A stretch of 64,000 nucleotides of DNA from NCBI RefSeq assembly GCF_038502225.1, contig NW_027196914.1:1-64000 (forward strand). Reading direction: 5' to 3'. Source of the stretch: Cherax quadricarinatus. Taxonomy: Eukaryota > Arthropoda > Malacostraca > Decapoda > Parastacidae. The translations under genes were made by a program, and so were the position numbers. The notes beneath the pieces were generated by a model, which made no database searches, was not told the DNA's origin, and was given only the letters and a program-made list of their open reading frames with translations. Shown here in pieces: positions 11,251 through 20,990 of this stretch (position 1 is the stretch's first letter; each line of letters begins with the position of its first letter).

Positions 11251-12816
11251 TATTCCAGTAATTAATTTTTACAGTGGGCTAGAAAAAGATAAATTATGTA
11301 ACATCACAGTCACTAGTGAGATGGTTGTGAAGCAGATAGACAGACTGAAGCAAAATAAGTCGCCGGGTCCTGATGAGGTTTTTTCAAGGGTTCTTAAGGA
11401 ATGCAAAATGGAACTCTGTGAACCATTAACTAATATTTTTAATTTATCTCTTCAAACAGGTGTAGTGTCTGATATGTGGAAGATGGCTAGTGTAACTCCT
11501 ATTTTTAAAACAGGGGACAAGTCGTTACCGTCAAATTACCGCCCAATAAGCCTGACCTCAATTGTAGGCAAATTACTAGAGTCAATTATAGCTGAGATTA
11601 TAAGAAGCCATCTGGATAAGCATAGCTTGATTAATGATACTCAGCATGGATTCACAAGAGGCCGGTCTTGTCTTACTAATTTATTAACTTTCTTCAGTAA
11701 AGCTTTTGAGGCTGTTGACCACAATAAAGAATTTGATATTATTTACTTAGATTTTAGTAAGGCTTTTGATAGAGTTCCGCACCATAGACTGTTAAAGAAA
11801 GTGGCAGCTCATGGCATTGGGGAAAAGTGCTCTCGTGGATCGAGTCATGGCTGACTGACAGGAAGCAGAGAGTGTCCATAAATGGGGTTAAATCCGAGTG
11901 GGGATCTGTAACAAGTGGCGTTCCACAGGGATCAGTCTTGGGGCCGTTGTTGTTTATAATATGTATCAATGATTTTGATGAGGGAATTACTAGTGATATG
12001 AGCAAATTCGACGATGACACAAAGATAGGTAGGATAATTGATTCAAACGTAGATGTTATGGAACTTCAGGAGGATTTAAACAAACTCTATTCTTGGTCAG
12101 AAAAGTGGCAGATGCAGTTCAATGTAGATAAATGCAAGGTTCTGAAGCTTGGGAGTGCCCATAACCCTAGTACTTATAAGTTAAATGATGTAGAACTTAG
12201 CCATACAGATTGCGAAAAGGACTTGGGGGTTATGGTGAGCAGCAACCTTAAACCAAGACAGCAATGCCTAAGCGTACGTAATAAGGCAAATAAATTACTG
12301 GGATTTATATCAAGAAGTGTAAGCAACAGAAGTCCAGAGGTCATACTGCAGCTTTATACATCATTAGTAAGGCCTCACCTAGATTATGCAGCTCAGTTCT
12401 TGACTCCGTATTACAAAATGGACATAAATTCGTTAGAAAACATTCAGCGTAGGATGACTAAATTAATACATAGCATTAGAAATCTTCCTTATGAAGAAAG
12501 ATTGAAGACTCTTAAGTTACATTCACTTGTTAGACGAAGAATGAGGGGAGACCTGATCGAAGTGTATAAGTGGAAGATAGGTATTAATAAAGGGGATATT
12601 AATAAGGTCTTGAGGATGTCTCTCCAAGAGAGAACCCGCAGTAATGGATTTAAATTAGATAAGTTTAGATTTAGAAAGGACATAGGAAAGTATTGGTTTG
12701 GAAATAGGGTAGTTGATGAGTGGAACAGTCTACCTAGTTGGGTTATTGAGGCTGGGACTTTGGGTAGTTTCAAATCTAGGTTGGATAAGTACATGAGTGG
12801 GAGGGGTTGGATTTGA
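11228..12816 (+). pseudogene. CR1-like LINE ORF2, reverse transcriptase
   Basis: RT motifs appear in order: KSPGPDEV (about 11360), ASVTPIFKTGDKS, NYRPISLTS, QHGFTRGRSC, YLDFSKAFDRVPH (about 11744), then after a frameshift near 11830 [13 protein letters not shown], the catalytic box and the C-terminal region (LEYA-like DYAAQF, then [11 protein letters not shown]). The catalytic box reads KFDDDT, so the usual Ala before the two Asp is Asp. The frameshift (11228-11854 versus 11827-12816) and insertion of LINE A inactivate it. The gene ends at a TGA at 12814. Confidence 0.88.
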
Positions 12817-12965
12817 GTGGGACTTTCACATCAGAGCTTATTTCTTGGGTGGCATTGAAAACTGGGTTGGGCAAATGTTTTGTTAGTGGGATGAATTGTA
12901 AAGGACCTGCCTAGTATGGGCCAGCAGGCCTCCTGCAGTGTTCCTCCTTTCTTATGTTCTTATGT
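12817..12965 (+). other. CR1-like LINE 3' UTR and octamer tail
   Basis: This 3' UTR contains a GGCCAGCAGGCCTCCTGCAG block and ends in TTCTTATGTTCTTATGTTC. It is the diagnostic end recurring at 19246 and 20381. BEL/Pao coding resumes immediately after it. Confidence 0.85.
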
Positions 12966-13210
12966 TCTCACTGTGTGTCTTACTCATGAAATCGTGCCCC
13001 AATATAATTCTTCCATAGTGGAAGGTGTTGAGCCAGTGCTTAAATTGTGGGAATTAGACAGCATTGGAATAAATGTAAATGAAGAAAGTCCAGATGATTC
13101 TTTTACTCAGGAACTGTACTTGAGAGATGTAAAATTTGAATCTGGACAATACTGGGTACGTCGTCCGTGGAGACTGGACCATCCAGAATTGCCCACTGCA
13201 ACTGAGTAAG
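12966..13210 (+). pseudogene. BEL/Pao protease-RT linker
   Basis: After the CR1 tail, BEL/Pao-type sequence returns (CLTHEIVPQY, then EPVLKLWELDSIGI and FTQELYLRDVKFESGQYWV), the segment linking protease and RT in BEL/Pao polyproteins. A TAA at 13207 and frame changes to 13315 break the link to the RT block. It shows directly that the LINE inserted into the BEL/Pao coding region rather than beside it. Confidence 0.8.
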
Positions 13211-13249
13211 ATACCAGAATTGTTGACTGCCTATAATGATATAATTACT

Positions 13250-14140
13250 GAACAATTAATTAATAAATTTATAGAAGAGGCACCTCCTGAGTAAGCTAAA
13301 ATTTATGGTCACTATTTGCCACATCACGGAGTGAAGAAGAATTCTAAGACCACTCCTCTGAGGATTGTGTTTAATTGTAGTGCCAGGAGTAACAAAAATG
13401 TACCCAGTTTAAATGACTGTTTGACGGCAGGTCCGTCGTTGATAGAAAAATTAGGAGATATCTTATTAAATTTCCGGGTGAAGAATTATGCCATTATGGC
13501 TAACATAAGTAAAGCTTTCCTAAGAGTGGGTTTACAAGAGGCTGACCGGGATTGTGCCCGCTTCTTATGGCCTGAGAATTCTATTGACCCACTTAGCCCT
13601 CTGAAAACCTTTCGCTTTAGGAGCACATTATTTGGTGCTACATCCAGTCCGTTCCTACTTCAAGCGACGATAAATGCACACCTTAAGCGTACGGGAAGTC
13701 CATTGAGTAAAGTAATGAGCAAACAATTTTATGTGGACAATTTCCTGGGTGTGACATCAACTGAAGAGAAACTGTTAGGACAAAATAAGTGAAGATTACC
13801 CTGGAGATGAAGTACCAAAATGTAGTAATGTATTGGGATTAGCTTGGGATACTGAGAGAGATATGTTAATGTTAAAACCTAATAATTACAATATGCCCAA
13901 TATATTAACTAAGAGAGTCTTGCTCGCTGAAGTTTCCAAATTTTTTGATCCACTAGGCTTAGTGTCACCCCTTACTATAAGAGGGAAATTGTTAATCCAA
14001 GATGCCTGGAAGTTTAAATGTGCTTGGGACGAAATTTTACCTGAGGAATTCATTAACAGGTGGGAAGAATTAACTGGTGATTATGAAAAATTTTCAGTGT
14101 TGGGTTCCCATGCCAGGTGGCCAATCCAGATGGGAAAAAT
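13250..14140 (+). pseudogene. BEL/Pao reverse transcriptase fragment
   Basis: RT similarity runs through PHHGVKKNSKTTPLRIVFNC, NISKAFLRVGL (usually an Asp-containing box; here Asn in place of the first catalytic Asp), FRSTLFGATSSPFLLQATI and QFYVDNFLGV. The usual YVDD box is YVDN. The second part (13833-14140) reads LAEVSKFFDPLGLVSPLTIRGK, the typical BEL/Pao region after the palm. A stop at 13790 and a frameshift split the two. Two substituted catalytic positions plus breaks mean no activity. Confidence 0.85.
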
Positions 14141-14565
14141 ATATTCCACATTTTTTGCAATGCTTCATAATTGGCGTATGGAGCAGTCGTTTACCTTAAA
14201 TGTCATAGTGTCATTTCTTTTGTTATGTCTAAGACTAAAGTGTCTCCAATTAAATCACGTACCTTACCTCAGTTGGAATTAGCAGCCATTTATGTAGGTG
14301 TCAAATTAGCTAATTATATAACAAATAAGTTACAGGAGATAAATATTAGTGACACTGTAATTTGGTCTGATAATGAGGTATCCTTACAATGGATTCATAA
14401 TGGAAACAGTAAAATTGTGCACGTACAAAACAGAGTCACTGATATTAATCAGAAGCAAGAGAAGTATAATAGTTTGGGTCAGCATATGTTAACATTTAAT
14501 CATATACCTGGTGAGGAGAATCCAGCTGATTTCTTGTGGGCATTTATCAAAAGTCACTAGGTTGT
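14141..14565 (+). pseudogene. BEL/Pao RNase H fragment
   Basis: In a frame overlapping the RT block's end, 14171-14560 contains AYGAVVYL, SRTLPQLELAAI, TVIWSDNEVSLQWI and FNHIPGEENPADFL, the ordered RNase H signature of BEL/Pao elements (Glu of LPQLELAA, Asp of the SDN box). The family enzyme degrades RNA in the RNA-DNA hybrid. The match ends at PADFL; the expected continuation and the integrase are absent, so the element is truncated on the 3' side. Confidence 0.85.
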
Positions 14566-14570
14566 CAACA

Positions 14571-15133
14571 GTAAAGCGATGCCTTTCATAACAACATGCT
14601 TCAAGGTATAACCAGAGTATCTAAAACATTGCTGGGACCTATAAATACTTTGTATATAATTCTAGACAATAGTAAATAACCCAAGCAGGTGTAAATGTTC
14701 ACCTGTCAATGTGATTTTGACTATCTGAGCACTGTTTCAGTACCTAATATTAGTGTCAGAACAAAGATTGGCTGTGAAATTACAAGAACTATTATAAATT
14801 GTAATTATCAGAACATAAAAAATATATAAATTAAAATAAAAACTAGAAAAAATGGTATATCGGCAACACTTCTGCAAGCGGCAGGAGCCGATGTTGCCAT
14901 CAGGTGAGCATCCAGAGACAACTTCACTGTCTTATGCCTCGGTATGTACTGACCCTAAATTTTTTTTTAATCATATAACATGTAGGAAAAAGTGCTCTTC
15001 CTTTAAAAAAAAAAAAAAAAAATTCAAAATATTCGGAGCGCCATGCAAGTAAACGAAGATCTACTTTTGGCATAAGTAAAGTCCGAAGTTATGCCAAGTA
15101 TATCAGGCAGAAAAAGTTGTCCTCTACCTTGAT
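14571..15133. other. No gene seen; AT-rich with a poly(A) run
   Basis: Nothing codes here convincingly. A T-run at about 14961-14969 and an A-run at 15006-15022 stand out. The A-run could be the tail of a retroposed sequence, but no source could be recognised. Confidence 0.6.
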
Positions 15134-15433
15134 GAAGGAATGTGTGGGTTCTCTTATGTGAGACTAGTTGCCAGGTGTAGGTCATCTTCTGGGCAGGTGA
15201 TGCTTCATGAAGGAATGTGTGGGTTCTCTTATGTGAGGTTAGTTGCCAGGTGTAGGTCATCTTCTGGGCAGGTGATGCTTCATGAAGGAACGTGTGGGTT
15301 CTCTTATGTGAGGCTAGTTGCCAGGTGTAGGTCATCTTCTGGGCAGGTGATGCTTCATGAAGGAATGTGTGAGTTCTCTTATGTGAGACTAGTTGCCAGG
15401 TGTAGGTCATCTTCTGGGCAGGTGATGTTTGCA
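15134..15433. repeat. 75-bp tandem repeat, four copies
   Basis: Copies start at 15134, 15209, 15284 and 15359, each GAAGGAATGTGTGGGTTCTC onward for exactly 75 bp, with very few differences. As 75 is divisible by three, both strands stay open across the array (25-residue peptide repeats), which is a property of the period rather than evidence of coding. High identity between copies indicates recent expansion. Confidence 0.93.
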
Positions 15434-15453
15434 ATGATTATATGCTGCACATA

Positions 15454-15660
15454 ATACAGTGGACCCTTGACTTACGAAGGCCTCATCTAATGATAAAATT
15501 GACTTACAAAGCATTTCAGCATAAAAAATTTCCCCCAGCCTACGAACAAAAACTCAACTTACATCATTCATCTGTAACCCGTCCACGCGTCCCTCTGGCC
15601 TGAGCGCGCCTCAGCTGCCCTGCCTTCAGTTAGTGTGCCAATGTTTACAAGCCAGTGTAG
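15454..15660. other. Possible mariner-type fragment
   Basis: A TA followed by CAGTGGACCCTTGACTTACG resembles the ends of Tc1/mariner-derived repeats, and CTTACGAA / ACTTACAAAG-like words recur to about 15560. No opposite terminal repeat or transposase is visible, so this is only a tentative label. Confidence 0.3.
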
Positions 15661-16620
15661 TCACTTCCTGGAGTTTACCTGGAGTTTACCTGGAGTTTAC
15701 TTGGAGTTTACCTGGAGAGAGTTCCGGGGGTCAACGCCCCCACGGCCTGGTCTGTGACCAGGCCTCCTGGTGGATCAGAGACTGATCAACTAGGCTGTTA
15801 CTGGTGGCTGCATGCAATTCAACGTATGAGCCACAGCCCAACTGGTCAGGTACCGACTTTAGGTGCTTGCCCAGTGCCAGCTTGAAGACTGCCAGGGGTC
15901 TATTGGTAATCTCCCTTATGTATGCTGGGAGGCAGTTGAACAGTCTCGGGCCCCTGACACTTACTGTATTGTCTCTTAACATGCTAGTGACACCCCTGCT
16001 TTTCATTGTGGGGATGTTGCATCGTCTGCCAAGTCTTTTGCTTTTGTTTTGAGTGATTTTCGTGTGCAAGTTCAGTACTAGTCCCTCTAGGATTTTCCAG
16101 GTGTATATAATCATGTATCTCTCCCGCCTGCATTCCAGGGAATACAGGTTCAGGAACTTCAAGTGCTCCCAGTAATTGAGGTGTTTTATCTCTGTTATGT
16201 GCGCCGTGAAGGTTCTCTGTATATTTTCTAGGTCAGCAATTTCACCTGCCTTGAAAGGTGCTGTTAGTGTGCAGAAATATTTCAGCCTAGATAGACCAAT
16301 CGACCTGAAGAGTGTCATCATGGGCTTGGCATTCCTAGTTTTGAAGGTTCTCATTATCCATCCTGTCATTTTTCTAGCATCTAGGATTGATATAATGTTA
16401 TAGTTCTTTAAGGTGAGATCCTCAGACATGATCACTCTCAGGTCTTTGACGTTGGTTTTTCGATCTACTTTGTGGCTGGAATCTGTTTTGTACTCTGATG
16501 AAGTTTTAATTTCCTGGTGTTTACCATATCGGAGTAATTGAAATTTCTCATCGTTGAACTTCATATTGTTTTCTGCAGCCCTGCAGACACTGCAAGGTCT
16601 GGAGCCTTGCAGTGTCTGCA
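15661..16620 (-). pseudogene. LINE B 3' fragment (RT C-terminal region)
   Basis: The minus strand is open for 296 codons (16621-15731): NNMKFNDEKFQLLRYGK, VDRKTNVKDLRVIMSEDLTLK, KMTGWIMRTFKTRNAKPMM, a RLKYFCTLTAPFK segment and the C-terminal GPRLFNCLPAYI and PDQLGCGSY. These match the C-terminal part of the LINE at 41498-43100, so this is a 5'-truncated copy of LINE B. The 3' tail is a short tandem repeat, seen on the plus strand as GGAGTTTACCT several times at 15676-15715. The catalytic RT core is absent. The 5' boundary carries a small inverted duplication. Confidence 0.85.
16582..16620. repeat. 16-bp-stem inverted repeat at LINE B 5' junction
   Basis: TGCAGACACTGCAAGG (16582-16597) pairs perfectly with CCTTGCAGTGTCTGCA (16605-16620) around a 7-nt loop. 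The right arm resembles LINE B sequence (compare GTCTTGCAGTGTCTTC near 22250), so the left arm looks like a short inverted copy made at 5' truncation. Confidence 0.75.
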
Positions 16621-16915
16621 ATGGTTTAGTTTAATATCTTTATTATGCACCCCATACCCATCCTTTGGGCGGTAGTCAAAAGATTACAAAGGTACATAAT
16701 GGGTCCAGGGACTGGACCCCAAAGTTATGATAGCTGAACTACTTACAAAGGTAATGAACTCCAGGTAGATCTGGTCACAATCATGGCAAGTTACAAAGGT
16801 AATGAATCAGCCTCACTCCTATACATGGTTACAGTTATGAACAAATTACAAAGTAATGAACCACTGATACGTCCACACCTGGTCACAATTGTAATGAGTT
16901 ATAAATACAAATATT
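16621..16915. repeat. Diverged internal repeat, unclassified
   Basis: The words TTACAAAGGTAATGAA and ATTACAAAGGTACATAAT recur about every 50-60 bp. No coding region. It is probably a dispersed repeat relic, but no class can be assigned. Confidence 0.5.
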
Positions 16916-16919
16916 AAGT

Positions 16920-17056
16920 GGGTCATACACCCACACTAGCGCGTACGCGCACACATGCACACACGAGGGCGCATACACAGACATATGCACACGAGCATAC
17001 AAATATATGCATACACACAAGCACGCATGCACACACACACACACACACACACACTC
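16920..17056. repeat. CA-rich microsatellite
   Basis: The stretch is impure CA-rich sequence, culminating in an uninterrupted (CA)n at about 17029-17054. The apparent Cys/Val/His-rich reading frames over it are artefacts of the dinucleotide repeat. Confidence 0.92.
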
Positions 17057-17711
17057 AAATGTTTGCAACTATGTACACTTATGTACACTATGTACAGAGG
17101 TGGAATAGTAAGTGTACTACATGGTGACAAAAGATGGCAAAAGCAGAAGCCAGAGAATGCACTGTGTTCAACCAGCAGCCCAGGCAAGTCTGTCAGTTTG
17201 CTTAGCACAAGCGAACCACATTGCTTCAGCTTTGGCGGGCTTGTTGTGATTGGCTAGTGAAACGAGGTAACGATTTAACGACGGGTATCCTATTGATCGT
17301 TAAACCCTCAGCACCTGGTTCGCTGGTTGGGAAGCTACCTATATAGGAGTGTGACAAATGTTGAATAAATTGTAACAGGGGACTAGGCTTCACCTCCATA
17401 AATAGCATGCCACCATGACACTGAACAGTAATGGAACTGACTTTCCTCTCAACCATCCAGCTCATTAGATAAGGTTCAATTTGCAAGAGCCTCAGTCCAC
17501 CCCTACCCTAGAGAGAGACAGCAGACAGTACAAGACACCAGTGGACGGCAGCAAAATGTCTTCTCACTAAAAAAAATAAAAAAACATGTTTAGAAAAGGG
17601 GAGAAAAGAGCTTGCTAACCATATATGGGAGACAGGAGAATGGGTGCAGTATATAATATGCATTTGCGTCTATTAAATTTCTTTTTGTAATCTGTGGTCG
17701 AAAGAAAGTTT
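17057..17711. other. No gene recognised
   Basis: Short open frames only, without motifs. An inverted pair of words around ATCGTTAA / TTAACGA at about 17270-17305 is visible but short. Nothing further can be supported. Confidence 0.5.
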
Positions 17712-18165
17712 ATTTTACAGCTGGTAAGTGAAGTTAGGGAGGGGGGCCACAACATCTGCAAAGTTCTTGCAGAAGCGTCAGTAGAAACCTACCATATCTA
17801 GGAATTGCTGGAAGGATTTGGTATCATGAAGTACTGGGTAATTATTAATGGAAAGAATTTTAGTTAATTTAGGGACCACTTTAACACTACCTACCTCACG
17901 GCCCAAAAAAATAATAGTATACCGGTCAAAGGATGATTTACATAGGTTAACAGTTAACTGACAGTCCCTAAACATCTCAAAGAGAGCCTTATGTCGGACA
18001 ACATATTGGTTCCACGTATCAGAAACTATTACTATATCGTTCAGATATGCTGTCATGCCTTCAAGTCTTTTAATAGCCTGATGGATCAGCCTCTAGAATG
18101 TAGCACGCAAATTCTGCATTCTGAATAGGGTCACTGTGTATTGATAATGACCTCATGGAATTACA
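17712..18165 (-). pseudogene. Ty3/Gypsy reverse transcriptase fragment
   Basis: Minus strand, from about 18165: QYTVTLFRMQNLRATF, a stop in place of the next codon, RLIHQAIKRLEG, MTAYLNDIVIVSDTW, then FLGREVGSVKVVP and QQFLDMVGFYRRFCKNFADVVAPL. This is the palm end and thumb/connection of a Gypsy RT. The catalytic YLDD box reads YLND, so the first catalytic Asp is lost. The rest of pol, gag and LTRs are not detectable nearby; only this scrap survives. It is in the same orientation as the elements on either side but does not join them. Confidence 0.85.
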
Positions 18166-18605
18166 AAGGCAGAGATTTAGGTACCTGATAGTAACAGTTA
18201 AGGAGGAGTAATAAGCAAACAAAAGGAGTGAAGAAACCTTTTAGATAAGTTCACTTCCTGCATGAAACAAACATAAGACAAGCATTAGTAATCTTTTAAC
18301 AGCACGATTTCCAGCAGTTGCTTCCTGGAAATTCCTTTGGGATGCTGTCTCAGTGTCCATGGAGGCTGTTGATTAACAACTGAGTTAGTCATACAATTTG
18401 TCCCAAATGAGCATATATCCAGCATTTGACTGTTATCTGGAATATGTAGTGGTACTCACTGGGTTTTTGTAGATGGTATTGCTATAACAGTCTCTAAGGG
18501 GAGAGGCAATATGCTACTTATACATACCTGAACACTGCTGTGTTTTGGGGCAAATGAAAAGGGAATAAAAATTGCTTTACTCATAACTGGTGTCCTGTGT
18601 CATTT
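18166..18605. other. No gene recognised
   Basis: AT-rich with no open frame carrying a known motif. It separates the Gypsy scrap from a SINE fragment. Confidence 0.5.
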
Positions 18606-18722
18606 TACTGATGGAGAACATAGACAACAGTGTAAAGAAGCACGTTCGATGTTTCTACCCGTGCTGGGAATCGAACGCAGACCCCTTACCATGTTAAGTG
18701 AGAGCTTTAGCCAACAGGTTAA
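18606..18722 (-). mobile_element. Truncated tRNA-derived SINE
   Basis: Minus strand: TGTTGGCTAAAGCTCTCAC (A-box side), then GTTCGATTCCCAGC (B box), then body sequence resembling that of the SINE at 4050-4344 (GAAACATCGAACGTG versus GAAACATTCGACACG). The body stops after about 40 bp. It is an older, more diverged copy, and not a working tRNA gene. Confidence 0.72.
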
Positions 18723-19245
18723 TCATGGGATATGCTTCAGTGGTCAGTAGTACTTACCACTGAGGCCTCTTTTCATAACTGTAATTTTCTCAAGGAGAGA
18801 CAAATGAGAAAACTTAACTTGTTGAAGTTTACTTACAGTCACAGAGCTTATTTCTTGAGGATGAAAGGAGGCCATGATTAAATTATTTAAATTTTCTGTT
18901 AAATAAAAGAACCAAAAAAAAAAAAAACTATGAATTACATAAAATAGGTGGAATCATGATAATCATTTAATTCTTCACCTTATCACATTCAAGAATATGG
19001 TACATGGTTTTTAAGCACATCACACATCGATGAGTCAAAAAGAAACACTACTTTACTTTGCACAACAGGATCGGCACTGCTTCATCGACAGTGCTCTTTC
19101 TACCTAGCGTGCAGCGTCTTATCTCGGACATGCGTGCATGTGCAAAACAGCCAAACTCCGAGTCGCTGGAACTGTCAAGCACACAGTTCCATAAAAGGAT
19201 TTTTGTGATTTTTTTCATGTACTATGGAATAGATACTGACTTTAA
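18723..19245. other. No gene recognised
   Basis: Contains an A-run at 18914-18927. No coding motif was found. The CR1-type tail begins at 19246. Confidence 0.5.
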
Positions 19246-19973
19246 CATAAGAACATAAGAAAGGAGGAACACTGCAGCAGGCCTGTTGGCCCATACTAGG
19301 CAGGTCCTTTACAATTCATCCCACTAACAAACATTTGACCAACCCAATTTTCAATGCCACCCAAGAAACAAGCTCCGATGTGCAAGTCCCTCTCAAATCC
19401 AACCCCTCCCACTCATGTACTTATCCAACCTAAATTTGAAACTACCCAAAGTCCTAGCCTCAATAACCCAACTAGGTAGACTGTTCCACTCATCAACTAC
19501 CCTATTTCCAAACCAATACTTTCCTTGGCGTCGTCCGTCGTGATGCTCCGAGTAGTCGACTCACATTCGCCAGGTAGCATTACACCACTTGTAGAATTCG
19601 TCAAGACGTTCTCGATGGTCTTCGTTGGGGTTTCTAGGGATGTCTCACTCACGTCTGCCAATGCTTCTTTGGTGCTCGTTGTGGCATTCCCAGTAGAACA
19701 CTCACATTCGTCGGTTAGCACCGAGAATGGGTTGGAAGTTTCCACGGTAGTCTTCTGGTTTCTCGTTGTTTCTGCCTCTCCAACCGTTTTCTTGATCTTC
19801 AGCTTGGTTCCATGTTGCCCGGCCACTGACCAAGCTCCCCTCTTAACCTGGGGACTCACAACAGGAGGATTACTACGAATCCTCTTGTTCTCCTCCGTTA
19901 ATCGCCGTATCTCCATCTTAGCAACTCTGAGCTCTTCTCTCAGCTGCTGGTAAAGTTGCTCAAGAGAGGGCAT
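19246..19973 (-). mobile_element. Internally deleted CR1-like LINE: ORF1 fragment joined to 3' end
   Basis: Minus strand: 19973-19526 encodes an ORF1-like protein beginning MPSLEQLYQQLREELRVAK, a heptad-rich coiled-coil start followed by Lys- and Thr/Glu-rich sequence with an NPFSVLTDECE patch. At about 19525 it joins, in the same orientation, the CR1 3' end (GGAAAGTATTGGTTTGG...) and the UTR and tail matching 12690-12965. All of ORF2 apart from its last codons is missing. I infer one internally deleted element; two adjacent fragments remain possible. Confidence 0.65.
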
Positions 19974-19989
19974 CCTGGTTCAGATTCAC

Positions 19990-20380
19990 AGAGAGCACAC
20001 AAACAGATCTTTACAGAGCTAAGTACACGTCACCACATGGAACATCTAGAAGCCGAACGTTTCTCCACCATTATTCCTTCGTCTGTCACTTGGCTCCATT
20101 ATGTTGACGACATTCTCCTCATAACTCCTAAACGCTTCAACGTTCAAGCTCTCCAAGACAAGCTCAACCAGGTCGAGCCTTCAATCCAGTTCACACTTGA
20201 AGAAGTCGACAACACTCTTCATTTCCTTGATGTTCTGCTCTGCAAAGCTGACCACGAACTTCGTTTTAAAGTCTATCCAAAACGATCTTCTCCACTTCTA
20301 CTCTCACCACGACACCAAAACCAAACGTGGTGTAATAATAGGCTTCTTCCTGCGTGCACTCAGAATCTGCAGCAATGAGT
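19990..20380 (+). pseudogene. Penelope-like element reverse transcriptase fragment
   Basis: The frame around 20035-20280 reads HLEAERF, SSVTWLHYVDDILLI, PSIQFTLEEVDNTLHFLDVLL, then after a frameshift near 20280 HFYSHHDTKTKRGVIIGFFLRAL. The YVDD catalytic box followed by an I-x-FT-x-E-x3-N-x-L-x-FLDV block is characteristic of Penelope-like RTs. The GIY-YIG endonuclease is not seen; the sequence stops where a CR1 tail is inserted (20381). It supports the presence of Penelope-like elements as a possible source of the hammerhead-like repeats nearby. Confidence 0.82.
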
Positions 20381-20480
20381 TAACATAAGAACATAAGAAT
20401 GTAGGAACACTGCAGAAGGCCTACTAGCCCATACTAGGCAGGTCCTTATCAAAACGATCTCTACCTAAAGCCACCCAAGA
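20381..20480 (-). mobile_element. CR1-like LINE 3' tail, extreme 5' truncation
   Basis: AACATAAGAACATAAGAATG followed by GGAACACTGCAGAAGGCC matches the reverse complement of the CR1 tail at 12900-12965. Only about 100 bp is present. Confidence 0.85.
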
Positions 20481-20734
20481 AATAACTCCCGTACCCCATG
20501 ACACATAAGCTTAAGGATTATATAATGTACAAGTATAAAGAAATAATTAAATGAAAAAGACTCATTATATTGAATGTTATCGATATTATTGAGCGAAAAT
20601 ACGGGTTGCTGCAGTTCCACAGTGCTTATACAAGGGCTGCCGCTGTATGTGGGGTTTCTGGAGAATCACTAAGTTTGTTTACAAGAACTGTGTAATTCTA
20701 AGGGCATAAGTTTATCTATTGTCTACTTATTCAC
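20481..20734. other. No coding; may include BEL/Pao 2 3' LTR sequence
   Basis: It lies just downstream (minus orientation) of the BEL/Pao DUF5641 block, where an LTR would be expected, but no second LTR copy was identified in the window to confirm this. Confidence 0.35.
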
Positions 20735-20904
20735 TACACCTTTGCTCAAAGCTTCAACTGTCCTGATGAATCCATTTGTATCAGGATGTATGGTCACTAT
20801 TTTTTCAAGAGGCCATTGAGACCTTGGACCATCATTGTCAAAAATCACTTTGCCATCAGGTCTTAATTAAGACTTATGATTGTCAGAAACACCAGCTCCA
20901 TAGA
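20735..20904 (-). pseudogene. BEL/Pao DUF5641 C-terminal fragment
   Basis: Minus strand: LREHFYGAGVSDNHK, then GKVIFDNDGPRSQWPLEKIV, then IHPDTNGFIRTVEAL. The RSQWPL-x-K-IV-x8-G-x-IRTV arrangement is the DUF5641 domain that ends BEL/Pao integrases. A stop sits between NHKS and LRPDG. It continues the integrase block at 24260-24690 across the LINE B insertion. Confidence 0.78.
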
Positions 20905-20990
20905 AGTGTTCCCTCAATGAGGAATACCTGGAGTATACCTGGAGAAGGCTTCTAGGGTAAATTCCCCTGCGCTTCAGTCTGATACCAGGC

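Larger units (their letters stand above)
7603..12965 (+). mobile_element. CR1-like LINE, 5'-truncated, split by LINE A
   Basis: Plus-strand LINE sequence starts abruptly near 7603, downstream of where the endonuclease would end, runs to about 7985, and resumes at about 11240 through RT to 12816 and a short 3' UTR. It ends in the octamer-type tail TTATGTTCTTATGTTCT (to about 12968), typical of CR1-group elements. The same 3' end occurs on the minus strand at 19246-19525 and 20381-20480. It sits inside the BEL/Pao protease-RT linker. The inserted LINE A separates the two halves precisely between a VFT codon block and a TNN block. Confidence 0.85.
4427..14570 (+). mobile_element. Decayed BEL/Pao LTR retrotransposon with nested insertions
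   Basis: In plus-strand order the remnants are gag (4427-5715), retropepsin (6984-7602), protease-RT linker (12966-13210), RT (13250-14130) and RNase H (14171-14560). This is the BEL/Pao order gag-PR-RT-RH. Integrase and identifiable LTRs are missing; homology stops near 14545. Two insertions split it: an unclassified block (5716-6975) and a CR1-like LINE (7603-12965), itself split by LINE A. Each coding block carries stops or frameshifts, so the element is dead. Confidence is high for the family and lower for the exact ends. Confidence 0.85.

Noticed and set aside
15024..15434. HKRTHT-type motif in the 75-bp repeats, resembling zinc-finger linkers
   Set aside because: The period is 25 residues rather than 28, and there are no Cys pairs at the required positions.
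16883..17208. Cys/Val- and His/Thr-rich readings over the CA repeat
   Set aside because: Microsatellite artefact on both strands.
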